A DNA stretch of 32,027 nt from Sperchopsis tessellata (lineage: Eukaryota; Arthropoda; Insecta; Coleoptera; Hydrophilidae), in the NCBI GenBank assembly GCA_033557685.1, contig JAWQRN010000292.1, positions 1 through 32,027 on the forward strand, in the 5' to 3' direction. The position numbers were made by a program, and so were the translations under genes. Below the pieces are notes generated by a model. It had not been told where the DNA came from. It worked only from the letters and a program-made list of their open reading frames with translations, and made no database searches. Shown piece by piece: positions 30,840 to 32,027 of the stretch; positions within the stretch are counted from its first letter, which is position 1; every line of letters begins with the position of its first letter.

Positions 30840-32027
30840 TCAACGTACATTATATTTATAGTAGGCCAATTTTTTTTGGGAAAACAAATACAGTATTAGC
30901 CCTAATATAGATCTCTGCAACAATCTAAAATTAGCAGTGCTTCTTCTTCGTAGGTTTTTTAGCCACGATATTCCGCTGCCTCCGGGTCCTCTTCTTCCTT
31001 CTACCTTCCCTTGCAATATTAGTTGAAATAATTCGTACCTTTGTGGATTCTTCATTATATGCCCTAGGTAATCCAGCTTCCTTGTTTTTATTGTTACCAT
31101 GAGTTCTCTTTATTTCCCGATTCCCAGTAAGACCTCTTGGTTGGTTATGTGGTATGTACATGGGATTTTAAGTATGCGTCGGTACAGCCACACCTCGAAT
31201 ACCTCGAGTTTCTTGCTGGTTCCTTCTGTCAGTGTCCAGGACTCGACTCCATATAGGAGTACTGGAAATATATAGCACCTTAATAATCTGATCATTGTTT
31301 CGATGTGTAGGTCATGGGTTTTGAATACCTTTGCCATCTTTAAAAATGTATATCTGGCTATCTCTTGACATTTTTTCTCCAGTGAGTTATTCCAAGTGTA
31401 ATTTACTGATGTCTCTAGATATGAGTTTTTTTTGCACTCTTTCCAATCTATTGTTGTCTAGCAGTAGGTAATGGTGATGGTGATTCTTTTTGGAGACTAC
31501 CATATACTGCTTCACAGTGAGTGTGAGTTCGTATCTTCGTCTGCTTTCCACTATTTTGTTCATCAGCTCTTGGAGGTTTTCCAGGTTATCTACATACACT
31601 ACTGTATCGGCGGCGTACCTTAAATTATTAATATACTCGCCCATTGCCTTGATTCCAGTCTTAGTCGTCTCCAATGCTTCCTGGAATATGCGTTCAGAAT
31701 ATATATTGTTTATGTTTATGTTTATTTATATGTCTTCCGAGCTTTTTCCTTGAATGCGTATAGAGGTAGTTTGATTCCAGTATAAAGTGTTGATTATTTT
31801 TAGGCCTCTGTTTTCCATTCCCATCTGTCTTAAAATGTCCATTAGTTTGTTGTGCTGAACTTTGTCAAATGCCTTCTGATAATCCATGTAGCTTACGTGG
31901 ACATCGCAATTCACATCTCGGCATCTTTGGACTAACACTTTAAGACTGATAAGTGCTTCTCTTGTTCCCATGGAGATTCTGAATCCAAACCGTGTTCGGC
32001 TCATATGTTCTTCATATTTTCTATATA
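30840..32027 (-). pseudogene. LINE reverse transcriptase, 3' portion, truncated by window end
   Basis: A non-LTR retrotransposon ORF2 read on the minus strand, continuing beyond 32027. From 32004: RTRFGFRISMGTREALISLK (canonically GFR.G.GTREA), YMDYQKAFDKVQHNKLMDIL (RT motif A region) and LYWNQTTSIRIQG. The next RT block (R.GVRQGC.LSP) is missing, replaced by a short TTTATG simple repeat at 31705-31727. Then EYINNLRYAADTVVYVDN follows, where the catalytic YADD is changed to YAAD. A frameshift lies near 31400, then AKVFKTHDLHIETMIRLLRC, LLYGVESWTLTEGTSKKLE and WLYRRILKIPCTYHITNQEV. Another break near 31100 leads to RKLDYLGHIMKNPQRYE and GKVEGRRGPG. The upstream endonuclease is outside the window. 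Confidence 0.85.

Overview
The window is AT-rich, has no operons, and is packed with decayed eukaryotic transposable elements. The mix of mariner, piggyBac, Tc1, pogo-like, hAT-like, Penelope-like, Ty3/Gypsy and several LINE families points to an arthropod, most likely an insect. I found no convincing intact host gene, no rRNA or full tRNA, and no CRISPR array. Every coding feature I recognise is a broken mobile-element fragment; long open frames that match nothing are not called as genes.

Layout, left to right. 120-720: mariner fragment (+). 885-1740: a second mariner fragment (-), with one terminal sequence. 2.6 kb: a 14-bp minisatellite. 3.09-4.64 kb: Penelope-like element (-) with reverse transcriptase and GIY-YIG nuclease remnants. 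4.67-4.95 kb: piggyBac C-terminus (-). 6.95 kb: tRNA-like head. 7.37-7.47 kb: LINE tail (+). 8.28-8.70 kb: LINE C-terminus (-). 10.77-11.75 kb: pogo-like transposase (-). 11.82-13.04 kb: large diverged inverted repeat. 13.23-13.86 kb: Tc1-like transposase (-). 15.0-17.2 kb: Gypsy gag and start of pol (-) with a duplicated LTR-like block. 19.0-19.75 kb: LINE endonuclease fragment (+). 22.33-22.86 kb: fragment (-) of a widespread arthropod gene family of unknown function. 23.18-23.38 kb: possible RNase H remnant (-). 23.7-23.82 kb: (TA)n run and a strong hairpin. 24.4-25.75 kb: LINE with RNase H (+). 25.84-26.16 kb: fold-back element with a tandem core. 26.54-26.79 kb: hAT-like C-terminus (+). 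28.6-29.3 kb: palindrome, dispersed module and diverged tandem repeat. 30.36-30.48 kb: SINE-like tRNA-related unit. 30.84-32.03 kb: LINE reverse transcriptase (-), running off the window end.

The most interesting non-coding signal is a module of about 80 nt found five times (near 8.86, 14.77, 25.89, 26.10 and 28.83 kb). On its reverse strand it reads as a TTGAAAATG-type box, a GTCC/GGAC stem and GAAACGTC. The layout resembles the tail of the Penelope-like element at 3.1 kb and recalls, without matching, a hammerhead ribozyme core. Two copies face each other and form the arms of the fold-back element at 25.84-26.16 kb.

No functional system is assembled here. Where catalytic residues can be checked, they are usually missing or replaced (first D in pogo, third D in one mariner, E in Tc1, YADD in two reverse transcriptases). 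The window is best read as heterochromatin-like or intergenic repeat-rich DNA.
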